In this document: piece after piece, positions 35,566 through 44,293 of the stretch
Layout of the letters: every line of letters begins with the position of its first letter
How positions within the stretch are numbered: the first letter of the stretch is position 1
DNA from: Bacillota bacterium
GTDB lineage: Bacteria; Bacillota; Clostridia; Oscillospirales; Ruminococcaceae
Direction of reading: 5' to 3'
NCBI GenBank assembly: GCA_023415575.1
Contig: JAEZKF010000040.1
Coordinates: 1-64,000 of the forward strand
DNA length: 64,000 nucleotides
Made by a program: the position numbers and the translations under genes
Notes under the pieces: generated by a model
What the model was told of the DNA's origin: nothing
The model's database searches: none
The model's input: the letters and a program-made list of their open reading frames with translations, nothing else

Positions 35566-35594
35566 ATCATAATCTAAGCGTGTGATGTTGTCAA
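35566..35594 (-). promoter_or_regulatory. Strong promoter of the arabinan operon
   Basis: On the minus strand: TTGACA (35594-35589), 17-base spacer, TATGAT (35571-35566). The leader to abfA is about 140 bases and contains the AraR-like dyads. Confidence 0.75.
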
Positions 35595-36048
35595 CATATA
35601 TCATTTGAGCAAAAAAGAAATCATCACCCTAGCCTCTGAAGGCCCAATTTGGGTCGTACAGAACATCTTGGGAGATGAAATTGAAATTATCTATGAAGAT
35701 AAAGTTATCGATGGCAAGCTTTATTATGAAACCTCGGCTGCATATCAAGACCTATATGATTATTACTCCGAGGTGTTTGCCGGCGACGCCTTGAACTGGA
35801 TTTTATCAACGAAGTTTACTAATGTTGATGGAACCTTATATTGCTCACCGGCAGGTGGAGCAACCGGTTGGGTTATTGATAACCTCAAAGTCACACAAAT
35901 CGGCCAAGACGGGGGCAGTTTTCTATATGAGGCAACGTTTACCCAGTTTGAAGCGGCTGCAACAAGTAATTTTACAGTAGTGAAGACCGAGAACGGCTTT
36001 AGGATAGCAAGTATTGATTATATCCCGTCTTTGCTGAGGAAATGGTAG
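35578..36048 (+). pseudogene. Truncated secreted-protein gene, IseA-like C-terminal part
   Basis: An open frame of about 156 codons with no signal peptide. The only possible start, TTG at 35605, has no Shine-Dalgarno, and the frame simply opens inside the abfA promoter. The product is rich in Tyr and Thr beta-strand sequence (IIYEDKVIDGKLYYE, GGSFLYEATFTQFE) and resembles the IseA/YoeB family of secreted cell-wall hydrolase inhibitors. The 5' half seems lost at a junction near 35,600. A small cytosolic protein cannot be ruled out. Confidence 0.5.
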
Positions 36049-36088
36049 GCTAAGTCTTTAAATGACATATACTCACCACACATATAGC

Positions 36089-36130
36089 ATAATCAAACCC
36101 CCTTGCCTAATGGCAAGGGGGTTTGATTAT
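36089..36130. terminator. 19-bp perfect hairpin
   Basis: ATAATCAAACCCCCTTGCC-TAAT-GGCAAGGGGGTTTGATTAT, placed between two convergent genes. Its AT-rich base gives T stretches in either direction, so it can act as a bidirectional terminator. The remaining bases to 36230 show nothing else. Confidence 0.75.
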
Positions 36131-36230
36131 GTGTAAGCGAGAAGAAAAACAGTGGTTAATTGCTTGGTTTGATGCAGTGCTAATTCTATTGATTCGTTTT
36201 TGTTGGGTATAGTGCTGGAAATCGGTTTTG

Positions 36231-37325
36231 TCACTTAACAAGTATATCGGGGCGCAGGATAGTTTTGCCGTTTATGGTCACGCTGCGTTGCGGCCATGTG
36301 CTTGTTTTTGAGATAATCTCCTGCGTATCTCCGAATACAAGAAAGGTATCCTCACTTTTTACGCCTGCAATAGTCGGATTCCATGAAAAGGCCTGATGGT
36401 CAAGTACGACGGAATCATTCTCCTCATTAGCGCAGTAATCGCGGGTCAGGTAGCCCAGTGCACCGCCTTGATGGTGCAGATGAAAGTCCTTTTCAAACCC
36501 GGTCTGCTCATACATAGCGTGGCCCTTTTTTACAATGTCCCCCGCCTTTGTACTGGCAACTGTTGAGAGAATATACACCGCATCTACCTTTGTTACAGCG
36601 TCAAACTTCTGGGCCGTCAGAGCATCGGGTTCTCCAAAGCTCACGATTCGGCTCATAGAAACGGTTAGTCCGTATTTCTGCGTGCAGATGGCAATCATTG
36701 CGGTTCTCTCAACCGTTTTTGCCGTAGGAAGCGGGTGACGGTACTTTAGCAGGCGGTCATCTGCGGCAACTAAGCATACCGGAACCTGAAACCCAAGCGC
36801 CATCAGTCTGCCTGTGACGGAGCCGGCTATCTCATACTCGCTGACCCCTGTTTTGATTTCACGGCAGCAGTCTTCAACAATCTCTGCCGCCAAGGGGCCA
36901 ATCTCCCGATAGCGCGTAATCTCCTGCTCTGTGAGAACATACCGTAGCTTGGTTAGGTCCTGCGCGCAGTTAACGGTACCGAAAGCGCCGTTGTCGGATG
37001 CTATTCTTTTCCCGTTAATCAGTTGCTCAATGACCTGCTGCTCGCTATCATGCCAATCATAAGCGACTAGTTCAAACGGCAGATCTGCAAGCTCTTCTTC
37101 GGGAATGCGGTATTTTTCGCTGGAGTTACATATTACGTATTGCTTGTCTCCAGTAATAAGTAGCTTTGCTACCGCAGCAGAACTGCCCTTATCTACAAAG
37201 GCATAGTGCCCGCAGCTTAACCAGCAGAAATTCTCGTTGTTTCCGTACAAAACGCCATCAAAGCCATTCTGGCAGATAAAGTCTCTGACCCTTTGCAGTT
37301 TCGTCTGAAACTCAGCTTGTATCAT
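36231..37325 (-). CDS. M24-fold protein lacking two metal-ligand aspartates
   Basis: A 364-residue protein with the two-domain layout of Xaa-Pro peptidases (creatinase N-terminal domain about 1-125, pita-bread domain about 130-355). Where active M24 enzymes have Asp-x-Gly ... Ser-Asp-x-Thr-Arg, this one reads ICTQKYGLTVSMSRIV, so both first metal Asp residues are missing; the His of HLHHQGGALGY and the Glu of KSEDTFLV are present. It is probably not a metallopeptidase and may bind a sugar-pathway ligand. It is last gene of the minus-strand sugar operon, 35 bases after the isomerase gene. Confidence 0.8.
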   Translation of the reverse strand: MIQAEFQTKLQRVRDFICQNGFDGVLYGNNENFCWLSCGHYAFVDKGSSAAVAKLLITGDKQYVICNSSEKYRIPEEELADLPFELVAYDWHDSEQQVIEQLINGKRIASDNGAFGTVNCAQDLTKLRYVLTEQEITRYREIGPLAAEIVEDCCREIKTGVSEYEIAGSVTGRLMALGFQVPVCLVAADDRLLKYRHPLPTAKTVERTAMIAICTQKYGLTVSMSRIVSFGEPDALTAQKFDAVTKVDAVYILSTVASTKAGDIVKKGHAMYEQTGFEKDFHLHHQGGALGYLTRDYCANEENDSVVLDHQAFSWNPTIAGVKSEDTFLVFGDTQEIISKTSTWPQRSVTINGKTILRPDILVK

Positions 37326-37359
37326 CAGTATCTTCCTTCTATCTTAAGGTGAAACGATA

Positions 37360-38331
37360 CTATTTGCCGAAAATGGCTTCCCGAATCAGTTGAAGTCCCT
37401 CTGTCGCATCGGTACCGTTTAAGCATGCTTCTATCTTATCCATGCCAATCTTATCGATCACTGCGTCAAAGTTTTTGAAGTTGCGAATGCTCTCCTCTGC
37501 TGCACGGAAGGCCGGCTCGCGGAAGGGGAAGATGTCAACCGATACCCAGCCGTCATACTTAATCTTGCGCAGGCTGTAGCAAAGCTCTATGTACTCAGTA
37601 TAACGAACAGAGCCGAGAATCATGTCATCGTCCCAGGAGCCATAGTTGTCGTTGACATGCAGGTTGTACAGCATGCCATGGTTTGCGCACATCTCGATAA
37701 CCTGCGCAACATTGCCCTGACTCTGGAATACATGGCCCAAGTCTACTGTAAGACCAACATTGGGACGGTTTACATCCTTAGCCAAAAGAAGGGTTGTGCC
37801 CGCATGGTCAAGCACGCAACGGTTTCTGGGCTCACGGGGCTTGAACTCCAGTGCAATCTTCATCGAAGGCTTGTAGTCGCACAGTTCGCGCACTGCCTCA
37901 ACCATCAGATTCCACTGACGGGTATAGTCGGTTTGGAACACATAGTCAAATCCGTCTTGACCCATCCAGATGTTCACCATATTGCAGTTGACAGCCTCAG
38001 CAAAGTCAATCGTATCCTTGCAGTACTGGATTGCCTGAGCACGGATGGCAGGGTCTGTGTTGGTCAAAGAGCCGAAGCGGAAAATCTTCTGGTCGCTCAC
38101 CGGAGCATTAACCACGGATGCAATGAGGTTGTACTTTTTAAGCAGTTCGTTTACTACCTTGGGGTCAGACTCACAACCATCGATGTCATAGCACAATTCT
38201 ACTGCCGTAAAGACACCGGTTTCGGCAAGGCCTTTAATCTTTTCCTCGCCGGAGATATCCTCTTTGTAGCCACCGCTCATAAAACGGTCGCAGCGATTGC
38301 CCATGGAACCGGTAATACATGAAAACTTCAT
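37360..38331 (-). CDS. Sugar isomerase/epimerase, xylose-isomerase-like TIM barrel
   Basis: A 323-residue AP-endonuclease-2-fold enzyme. Likely metal ligands lie in IALEFKPRE (Glu), LTVDLGHV (Asp/His), NLHVNDN (His) and DGWVSVDIFPF (Asp), matching the D-tagatose 3-epimerase / L-rhamnose isomerase superfamily. The neighbouring rhamnulokinase-like kinase and class II aldolase suggest it supplies the ketose for phosphorylation. Which sugar is not clear. AAAGGA lies 10 bases before the ATG. Confidence 0.82.
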   Translation of the reverse strand: MKFSCITGSMGNRCDRFMSGGYKEDISGEEKIKGLAETGVFTAVELCYDIDGCESDPKVVNELLKKYNLIASVVNAPVSDQKIFRFGSLTNTDPAIRAQAIQYCKDTIDFAEAVNCNMVNIWMGQDGFDYVFQTDYTRQWNLMVEAVRELCDYKPSMKIALEFKPREPRNRCVLDHAGTTLLLAKDVNRPNVGLTVDLGHVFQSQGNVAQVIEMCANHGMLYNLHVNDNYGSWDDDMILGSVRYTEYIELCYSLRKIKYDGWVSVDIFPFREPAFRAAEESIRNFKNFDAVIDKIGMDKIEACLNGTDATEGLQLIREAIFGK

Positions 38332-38366
38332 CTTAATACCATCCTTTACTGTTAAATTAAATGAGA

Positions 38367-39836
38367 CTAGAGTGAAAACATCTTCTTAAAACGTTGAAAT
38401 GCTTCATTCCACAGTGCTACATCTGTAGGTTCAAAGGATTTTAGTGTAAATGAACGCGCAATCAGGTCACGGCCTTCGCGCAGGCTGCCTATTTCGCCGT
38501 AGGCATACAACTGCATCAAGAGGTTGCCGCACAGGGCTGCCTCGGTTGGACCTGCAAAAACCGGTCTGTTGCAAGCATTTGCGGTATACTGGTTGAGCAT
38601 GTTGTCCTGTCCGCCGCCGCCAAGGATATAAATCTCCTTTAATTCTTTTCCGACAATACCCTCTATCTGGTCAAGTGCCCATCGATACTTCAGTGCCAAA
38701 CTTTCAATGATGCACCGAATGGTCTGACCTGGCGTCTCTGGCACGGGTTGTCCGGTCTGTGCACATTTGAGCGCAATCTTCTTTGGCATGTTACCCGGCA
38801 TATAGAAGAGATCATCGTCGGGGTCAATTAGGCTGCGGAAGGGGGCCTCTCGGCGGGCAAGCTGCTCCAAATCATTGTAGCTGTAATCCTGCCCCTGTAA
38901 GGCATAGGTGTGCCTGCATTCCTGCACGAGCCACAGGCCCATGATGTTCTTAAGTAACCGGCACCTGTTCTCTGCTCCGCCCTCATTGGCAAAGTTGCCT
39001 CTGAAGGTTTGGTCTGTTATTATCGGAGCATCTACTTCGGTACCGATAAGTGACCATGTCCCGCTGCTGATAAAGGCTACATCCTTTTTATTCGTCGGCA
39101 GCGAGGCGACCGCCGAGGCGGTATCGTGGCCGCATACAGACACGACCTGCATTTCCCCGATACCCAGCTGCTCCTGCATCTCCTTAGTAAAGCTTCCAAG
39201 AACTGTGCCGGAGGGCGCGATAGGAGGAAGCATATCTTTGTTGATGCCAAAGGCATCAAGTATCTTGGGGTTCCAGTCGGTCGTCTTAAAATCAAACATC
39301 TGGGTAACCGATGCAATACTGTATTCTGCCCGCTTTTGCCGCGTCAGGAAGTACCCGAGCAGGTCTGGCAGGAGAAGCATGGTGTTGCCGTTTTCAAAGA
39401 AGTAGCCCTTTCCCTCCTCTACCATTGCCGCCAGCTGCATAGCAGTGTTAAACAGGGCATTCTGGTTTCCGGTCATTTGGTAGAGCTGCTCTTTGGATAG
39501 CTTTGCGTAAATCTTATCCTCCTCGCGGAGTGTGCGCGGGTCGCGGTAACAGTGAACCTGTGAAATCAATACTCCATTTGGGTCGATAAATCCGAAATCG
39601 TTGGAGAAGCTGTCAATCCCAACACTTTTCACATCGGGGCTCTGGGCATACGCCTTTGAGATACCCTCCAGCAGATTTTCGTATATCCCCATGAAGTTCC
39701 AGTAAAGACTATTATTCAGATTAATTTGTCGGTTTTTAAAGCGATGCAAAGGATGCATTGTCAGTGTGTCTCCGGTATATTCTCCCAATACCATCTTGCC
39801 ACCGGAACCACCGAGATCAAACGCAATATTCTTCAT
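38367..39836 (-). CDS. FGGY-family carbohydrate kinase, rhamnulokinase-like
   Basis: A 489-residue actin-fold sugar kinase. The phosphate loop FDLGGSGGKMVLGEY opens the protein. VGIDSFSNDFGFID, the CGHDTASAVASLP motif, FISSGTWSLIGTEVD and the LLKNIMGLWLVQECR segment are those of rhamnulokinases (RhaB). IYILGGGGQDNMLNQ gives the adenosine site. It would make a ketose 1-phosphate, the substrate type of the class II aldolase in the operon. AGGAG lies before the ATG. Confidence 0.88.
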   Translation of the reverse strand: MKNIAFDLGGSGGKMVLGEYTGDTLTMHPLHRFKNRQINLNNSLYWNFMGIYENLLEGISKAYAQSPDVKSVGIDSFSNDFGFIDPNGVLISQVHCYRDPRTLREEDKIYAKLSKEQLYQMTGNQNALFNTAMQLAAMVEEGKGYFFENGNTMLLLPDLLGYFLTRQKRAEYSIASVTQMFDFKTTDWNPKILDAFGINKDMLPPIAPSGTVLGSFTKEMQEQLGIGEMQVVSVCGHDTASAVASLPTNKKDVAFISSGTWSLIGTEVDAPIITDQTFRGNFANEGGAENRCRLLKNIMGLWLVQECRHTYALQGQDYSYNDLEQLARREAPFRSLIDPDDDLFYMPGNMPKKIALKCAQTGQPVPETPGQTIRCIIESLALKYRWALDQIEGIVGKELKEIYILGGGGQDNMLNQYTANACNRPVFAGPTEAALCGNLLMQLYAYGEIGSLREGRDLIARSFTLKSFEPTDVALWNEAFQRFKKMFSL

Positions 39837-39858
39837 GGAGAGCTCCTAAAACGGTTGG

Positions 39859-40632
39859 TTAGTCGGCTATTGCGATCTTTATACCCTTCATTTCAAGCTG
39901 ACGCAAAGACTCCTTATCGGCTCCCTTGTCCGTGATAATCCATTGCACGCTGCTAACATCCGCAAGGTGAACCGTACCGGTGTCCTTGAATTTCGAATGA
40001 TCAGCCAACAGGTAGACCTCCTGGGCGGTTTGAATGAGTGCCCGCTTGGTATCCACCTCATAGATGCTTCCATCGGATAATCCGGTATCCGGCCTGACTG
40101 ACCGGCAGGATATGAATGCCTTATTGGGTCTGAAGTTTCTTGCCCAATCGATGGACATGACACCTGCCAAGGAGTAGTTCTTTGCCCTGAAGATTCCGCC
40201 GAGAGAGATGAGTGTTAGGTGCGGGTTGTTAATGGTTGTGGATTCAATCAGTAGGCGGATTGAGTTTGTAATAACCGTTACTTGATAATGTGGGTTGATG
40301 TGTTTGAGTAGATTCATGGTGGTAGAACTGTTGTCCACAAAAATGGTGTCTCCGTCTTCAATGAATTGAGCTGCACGCTTACAGATAATTGCCTTTTCTG
40401 CAAAGCGCTGTATCTCGCGAACGTTAAAGGGGTATTCCGAGGAGTTGCTTGGTACCTCTAGGATTGCTCCGCCATGCGTTCTTTTGATTAGTCCTTCTTG
40501 CTCCAGCTCTCGCAAGTCCCGTCTTACAGTTTCCTTTGAGATGTTCAGCATTTGGGCTAACTGGATTACGCTCACGGTATTGTTTTTTTCCAACAGATCA
40601 ACAATGAGTGCTTTTCGCTCAATGTTATACAC
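39859..40632 (-). CDS. DeoR-family transcriptional regulator
   Basis: A 257-residue regulator with an N-terminal DeoR helix-turn-helix (SVIQLAQMLNISKETVRRDL, about 20-39) and the EGLIKRTHGGA wing, then a sugar-phosphate-sensing domain with DNSSTTMNLLKHI and LADHSKFKDTG. The start is GTG at 40632 after GGTGG, since MYNIERKALI is the normal family beginning; an upstream TTG is rejected. Located inside the sugar operon, it probably controls both divergent units. The repeats at 48161-48222 and around 46978 are candidate sites. Confidence 0.9.
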   Translation of the reverse strand: MYNIERKALIVDLLEKNNTVSVIQLAQMLNISKETVRRDLRELEQEGLIKRTHGGAILEVPSNSSEYPFNVREIQRFAEKAIICKRAAQFIEDGDTIFVDNSSTTMNLLKHINPHYQVTVITNSIRLLIESTTINNPHLTLISLGGIFRAKNYSLAGVMSIDWARNFRPNKAFISCRSVRPDTGLSDGSIYEVDTKRALIQTAQEVYLLADHSKFKDTGTVHLADVSSVQWIITDKGADKESLRQLEMKGIKIAIAD

Positions 40633-40672
40633 ATTTCCACCACCAATCAAATTTGTCCGTGCTCCGAGGAAA

Positions 40673-41656
40673 CTATCTGATTTCCCCGCTGTATTTTATG
40701 CTGTCCATCATAACAGCTATAAAGATAATTATACCACGAACTACCTGATATACATAGGGGGAAGCCTGTATTAGTGTTAATCCATTCAGTATAACCTGAA
40801 TCATGATAATACCAATCATGGCACCCGGCAGTACCTTGCCTTTGCCTCCAAAAAGGCTTGCTCCGCCTACTACGGACGAGGAGATTACCACAAACTCATC
40901 GTTTATGGCGAAGTTCTGATTGATGGAAGCAAGGTTGCAGGCGTTTACCATGCCGGCAAGTCCTGCCGTCGCACCGCAGATTAAATAAGCTATAAATACA
41001 ATCTTTGCGCCGTTGATACCAATCTTCTTTGCTCCCGCTAGATTGTTGCCGCAGGCGTACAGCTGCCGGCCAAACTGAGTACGGGAGAGAACGAGATGAC
41101 CAATCAGTACGGTTGCAATAAAGAAGTATGCAACCAGTGGTACCCCGAAGATTCTGGTGTTGGAAACCTCAAAGCCCGATTGATCCAGTACAATGAGCTT
41201 TTGATTTGAGAAAAGAAGGCCCAGGCCTCTGGCTATGCTCATCGTTGCGAGGGTTGTGATAAAGGGAACCATCTTAAACCGAGCGATGCACAGTCCGTTA
41301 ATTGCACCGATGAGGCTTCCAGCGAGGATGGAAATCAAAAAGCACAGTGCAATAGGAATTTTGTAGGTGTTAAGGAGTATACTGCTGATTACAGCGGAGA
41401 AATACATGTTAGACGCAACCGAGATGTCGATACCGCCCGTAATCAGTACAAAGAACATACCTACAACAACAATTCCTAAAGTAGACGCCATCTGCAGGAT
41501 GGTGATTGCGTTGTTAATTGCTAAGAAAGCAGGGTTTTTTATGGAAAAATAGAGAATCAGTATTGCAAAAACAATGTATAGTGCGTAGTCGATTAGAAAG
41601 TTCTTTATCTTGTCAATGTTTATGTAACCGCGTGATGTGATTGCATGTTCATTCAT
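40673..41656 (-). CDS. Sugar ABC transporter permease (RbsC family), copy 1
   Basis: A 327-residue inner-membrane permease of the ribose/rhamnose/autoinducer-2 family with 8-10 hydrophobic segments. Family features include VLITGGIDISVASNM, LYACGNNLAGAKKIGIN and ISSSVVGGASLFGGKG. The ATG at 41656 overlaps the stop of the ATPase gene by eight bases, implying translational coupling. A second permease is encoded on the other side of the ATPase, so the transporter is probably a heterodimer, as in RhaPQ or Lsr systems. Confidence 0.9.
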   Translation of the reverse strand: MNEHAITSRGYINIDKIKNFLIDYALYIVFAILILYFSIKNPAFLAINNAITILQMASTLGIVVVGMFFVLITGGIDISVASNMYFSAVISSILLNTYKIPIALCFLISILAGSLIGAINGLCIARFKMVPFITTLATMSIARGLGLLFSNQKLIVLDQSGFEVSNTRIFGVPLVAYFFIATVLIGHLVLSRTQFGRQLYACGNNLAGAKKIGINGAKIVFIAYLICGATAGLAGMVNACNLASINQNFAINDEFVVISSSVVGGASLFGGKGKVLPGAMIGIIMIQVILNGLTLIQASPYVYQVVRGIIIFIAVMMDSIKYSGEIR

Positions 41657-43175
41657 TCCCCGCACCCCCAATGGCCGCCGTAATAATCTTTTCCTGATCG
41701 TATTCGCCCTTTTTAAATTCGGCAGTGATTTCGTTGTGGCACATGACAAGGATTCGGTCGCACATTCCCATGAGTTCCTCCATCTCAGAGGAAACCATCA
41801 GAACGGTGGATTTGTTCTTTGCCAGATCGTTTATGATGTTGTAAATCTCAAACTTTGCTCCTACGTCAACACCGCGTGTCGGCTCATCAAGCAAGAAGAC
41901 CCTGGGTCTGCGTGTTACCCATTTAGAAAGTACAACCTTCTGCTGGTTACCACCGGAAAGGTTTAGTACATCCTGTTTACTTGCATCGAAAGTGCGAACC
42001 CGAAGCTCCTCAACCATCTGGTTTGCCATGATGGTTTCGCCCTTAAAATCGATAAAACCAAACCATCGCTTGGATAGCTCCTTAAGGCTTGCCATGGCGA
42101 TGTTCTCTTTCACCGTTTTACCAAGCAGCAGACCTTCTTCACGTCTGTTCTCGGTGATAAAGGCCATTCCGTTTTCGATGCACGCCTCGGGTGTAATCTT
42201 CTTAAGAGGTATCCCCTCAAACAGGATTTCACCGGAATCAATCTTGTCAACACCAAAGAGGCAACGCAAAAGCTCGGTTCTTCCGGCGCCCATCAGGCCA
42301 AACAGGCCGACAATCTCTCCCGCCCGCAGGCTGATGTCAATATCCTTAAATCGTCCGCTTTGGCTGATGCCCTTTGCCTCAAATACAACCTCTCCGATGT
42401 CCTTTTCAACGGTAGGATAAATCTTATTGAGTTCGCGTCCTACCATCATTCTGATGACATCGGCATGGGTGAGCTCCTGGGTAGGCTTCTGAGAGATAAT
42501 CTGTCCGTCTCTAAGTACGGTTATCTCATCGCAATGTTCGAATACGTCTTCAAGGATATGTGAAATGAAGATAATGGATTTGCCCTCGGCCTTTAAATCA
42601 TGCATGATTTTAAAAAGCTTTTCCTTTTCCTTTGCCGAAAGGGATGTTGTGGGCTCATCCAGAATGATAATGTTTGCATTTCCGACAATGGCCTTTGTGA
42701 TTTCAACAAGCTGCCTCTGCCCCATCGGAAGGGTTCCGACTATGGCATCAGGTGAGAAGTCGTCAATGCCGAGCCGCAAAAGCTTTTCCTTTGCTTCCTT
42801 TTTCATCTTGCGGAAGCTCACAATACCTGTGCGTCCGAGCTTAGGCATATCGGTGATAAAGAGGTTTTCCGCAACGCTGAGACTGGTAAACAGGTTAAGC
42901 TCCTGATGAATAAATGCAATGCCCGCATCCTTGGATGCCTTAGGGTCCTTGGGGTCAAAAGACTTACCGTCTAAGAGAATTTCGCCCGAATCGCGCTTGT
43001 AAACGCCGCCTAAGATGTTCATCATGGTGGACTTGCCTGCGCCGTTTTCACCGACTAGACCGAGAATCGTGCCCTTTCGCAACGAGAGTGTTACATCGGT
43101 AAGTACCTTAACCTGACCAAAGGATTTTGTGATATTTTTGAGTTCCAGAGCATATTCTTGCGTCAAGCTGCTCAC
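41649..43175 (-). CDS. Sugar ABC transporter ATP-binding protein (RbsA/RhaT type)
   Basis: A 508-residue double-ATPase. The first domain has Walker A GENGAGKST, a degenerate signature LPMGQRQLVEI and Walker B IIILDEPTTSL. The second has a degenerate Walker A (GLMGAGRTEL), signature LSGGNQQKVVL and FLLDEPTRGVD. This asymmetry is normal for the carbohydrate-uptake CUT2 class. The start shown is GTG at 43175, only one base from AGGA; TTG at 43166 has better spacing and is equally likely. It powers the flanking permeases. Confidence 0.92.
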   Translation of the reverse strand: MSSLTQEYALELKNITKSFGQVKVLTDVTLSLRKGTILGLVGENGAGKSTMMNILGGVYKRDSGEILLDGKSFDPKDPKASKDAGIAFIHQELNLFTSLSVAENLFITDMPKLGRTGIVSFRKMKKEAKEKLLRLGIDDFSPDAIVGTLPMGQRQLVEITKAIVGNANIIILDEPTTSLSAKEKEKLFKIMHDLKAEGKSIIFISHILEDVFEHCDEITVLRDGQIISQKPTQELTHADVIRMMVGRELNKIYPTVEKDIGEVVFEAKGISQSGRFKDIDISLRAGEIVGLFGLMGAGRTELLRCLFGVDKIDSGEILFEGIPLKKITPEACIENGMAFITENRREEGLLLGKTVKENIAMASLKELSKRWFGFIDFKGETIMANQMVEELRVRTFDASKQDVLNLSGGNQQKVVLSKWVTRRPRVFLLDEPTRGVDVGAKFEIYNIINDLAKNKSTVLMVSSEMEELMGMCDRILVMCHNEITAEFKKGEYDQEKIITAAIGGAGNE

Positions 43176-43197
43176 ATCCTATCTCTTATAACGTAAC

Positions 43198-44169
43198 TTA
43201 AGCGGTTCTTAGCTTGGACTTGGTAGCAAGGTCAATACTTGCCGCAGTAAGAATAATTGCACCTTTAATAATGCTGATAACAAACCACTGGACGCCCAAC
43301 AGGTTCATGCTTACGTTAATCAGAATAACGAGGAATACGCCCATAACCGTATCTGTGATCTTTCCCCGTCCGCCAATCGGGCTTGTACCGCCAATGATGA
43401 TGCTGGTCATGATGTCGATAAACAGGTTGTTCGCAAAGCTGGCCGCACCGGACTCCATCTGTGCCAGCATTAAGATGCCTGCACATGCTGCGCAAAGGCC
43501 ACTGACAACGTACAGCTTAAAGATTGTGCGCTTAACCGGAATACCCGATATCTGAGAGGTTTTGGGGTTGGTTCCGACGGAGTAAATCTGCCGGCCAAGC
43601 TTTGTCTTGCTCAAAATCGTGTGGGTGATAAGGACGATAATAATTGTAAAGAACAATGCGTATGGGATAATGCTGATATATCCGGTTCCCAGCTTTGTGA
43701 AGGAATCGGGAAGTCCGCCTATAGTTTTACCTTTTGTATATAACAGAGCCAGACCGGCTCCAATCATCTGCGTAGCCATTGTAACAATAAACGAAGGCAT
43801 CTTGAAGGTGATGATGGAAAGTCCGTTGACGATGCCAAAAGCAAGGCCAATCAAGAGCATTACTGCGATAGCAACCGGAACTGCATACCATTTGCCTCCT
43901 AACAGGCCTTCGGTTTCGCTCATAATAGATGCACCAATAACACTGGTTAAAGCAATGATGGAAGTGCTGGAAAAGTCTGTGCCCCCATTAAGAACGGTAT
44001 AGTGTACACCACAAGATACGGTTAGCAAAACGCATACCTGACCTAAAACATTTCTTATGTTATATTCAGTGCCAAAGTTCGGAACAAACACTAAACATAG
44101 AACTATATAAAGCAATAAAAACAAAGAGATTGCATTTATTGACTTTACTTTTTCAATTAGCTGTTTCAT
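43198..44169 (-). CDS. Sugar ABC transporter permease (RbsC family), copy 2
   Basis: A 323-residue CUT2-type permease with multiple hydrophobic segments, VLNGGTDFSSTSIIAL, IYSVGTNPKTSQISGIP and the SIIIGGTSPIGGRGK motif. It is only moderately similar to the permease encoded at 40673-41656, fitting a two-permease transporter. The ATG at 44169 follows GAGG by 6 bases; upstream in-frame codons lie within the SBP-permease gap and are rejected. Confidence 0.9.
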   Translation of the reverse strand: MKQLIEKVKSINAISLFLLLYIVLCLVFVPNFGTEYNIRNVLGQVCVLLTVSCGVHYTVLNGGTDFSSTSIIALTSVIGASIMSETEGLLGGKWYAVPVAIAVMLLIGLAFGIVNGLSIITFKMPSFIVTMATQMIGAGLALLYTKGKTIGGLPDSFTKLGTGYISIIPYALFFTIIIVLITHTILSKTKLGRQIYSVGTNPKTSQISGIPVKRTIFKLYVVSGLCAACAGILMLAQMESGAASFANNLFIDIMTSIIIGGTSPIGGRGKITDTVMGVFLVILINVSMNLLGVQWFVISIIKGAIILTAASIDLATKSKLRTA

Positions 44170-44237
44170 AAACAACCTCACTATCTGTCCCAGGAGACAA
44201 TTTTCCGAGGGGTGTACATAGTACAATGCATTGAGTT

Positions 44238-44277
44238 AAAAAGTGGTTGGCCGAGCAGAATCCGCCAACCACTTTTT
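44238..44277 (-). terminator. Internal terminator between SBP and permease genes
   Basis: AAAAAGTGGTTGGC / GCCAACCACTTTTT, a 14-base-arm hairpin with T5 on the minus strand, 17 bases after the SBP stop. Partial readthrough here would give more binding protein than membrane components, a common design in ABC operons. Confidence 0.75.
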
Positions 44278-44293
44278 ACTTACTTATTAACGA

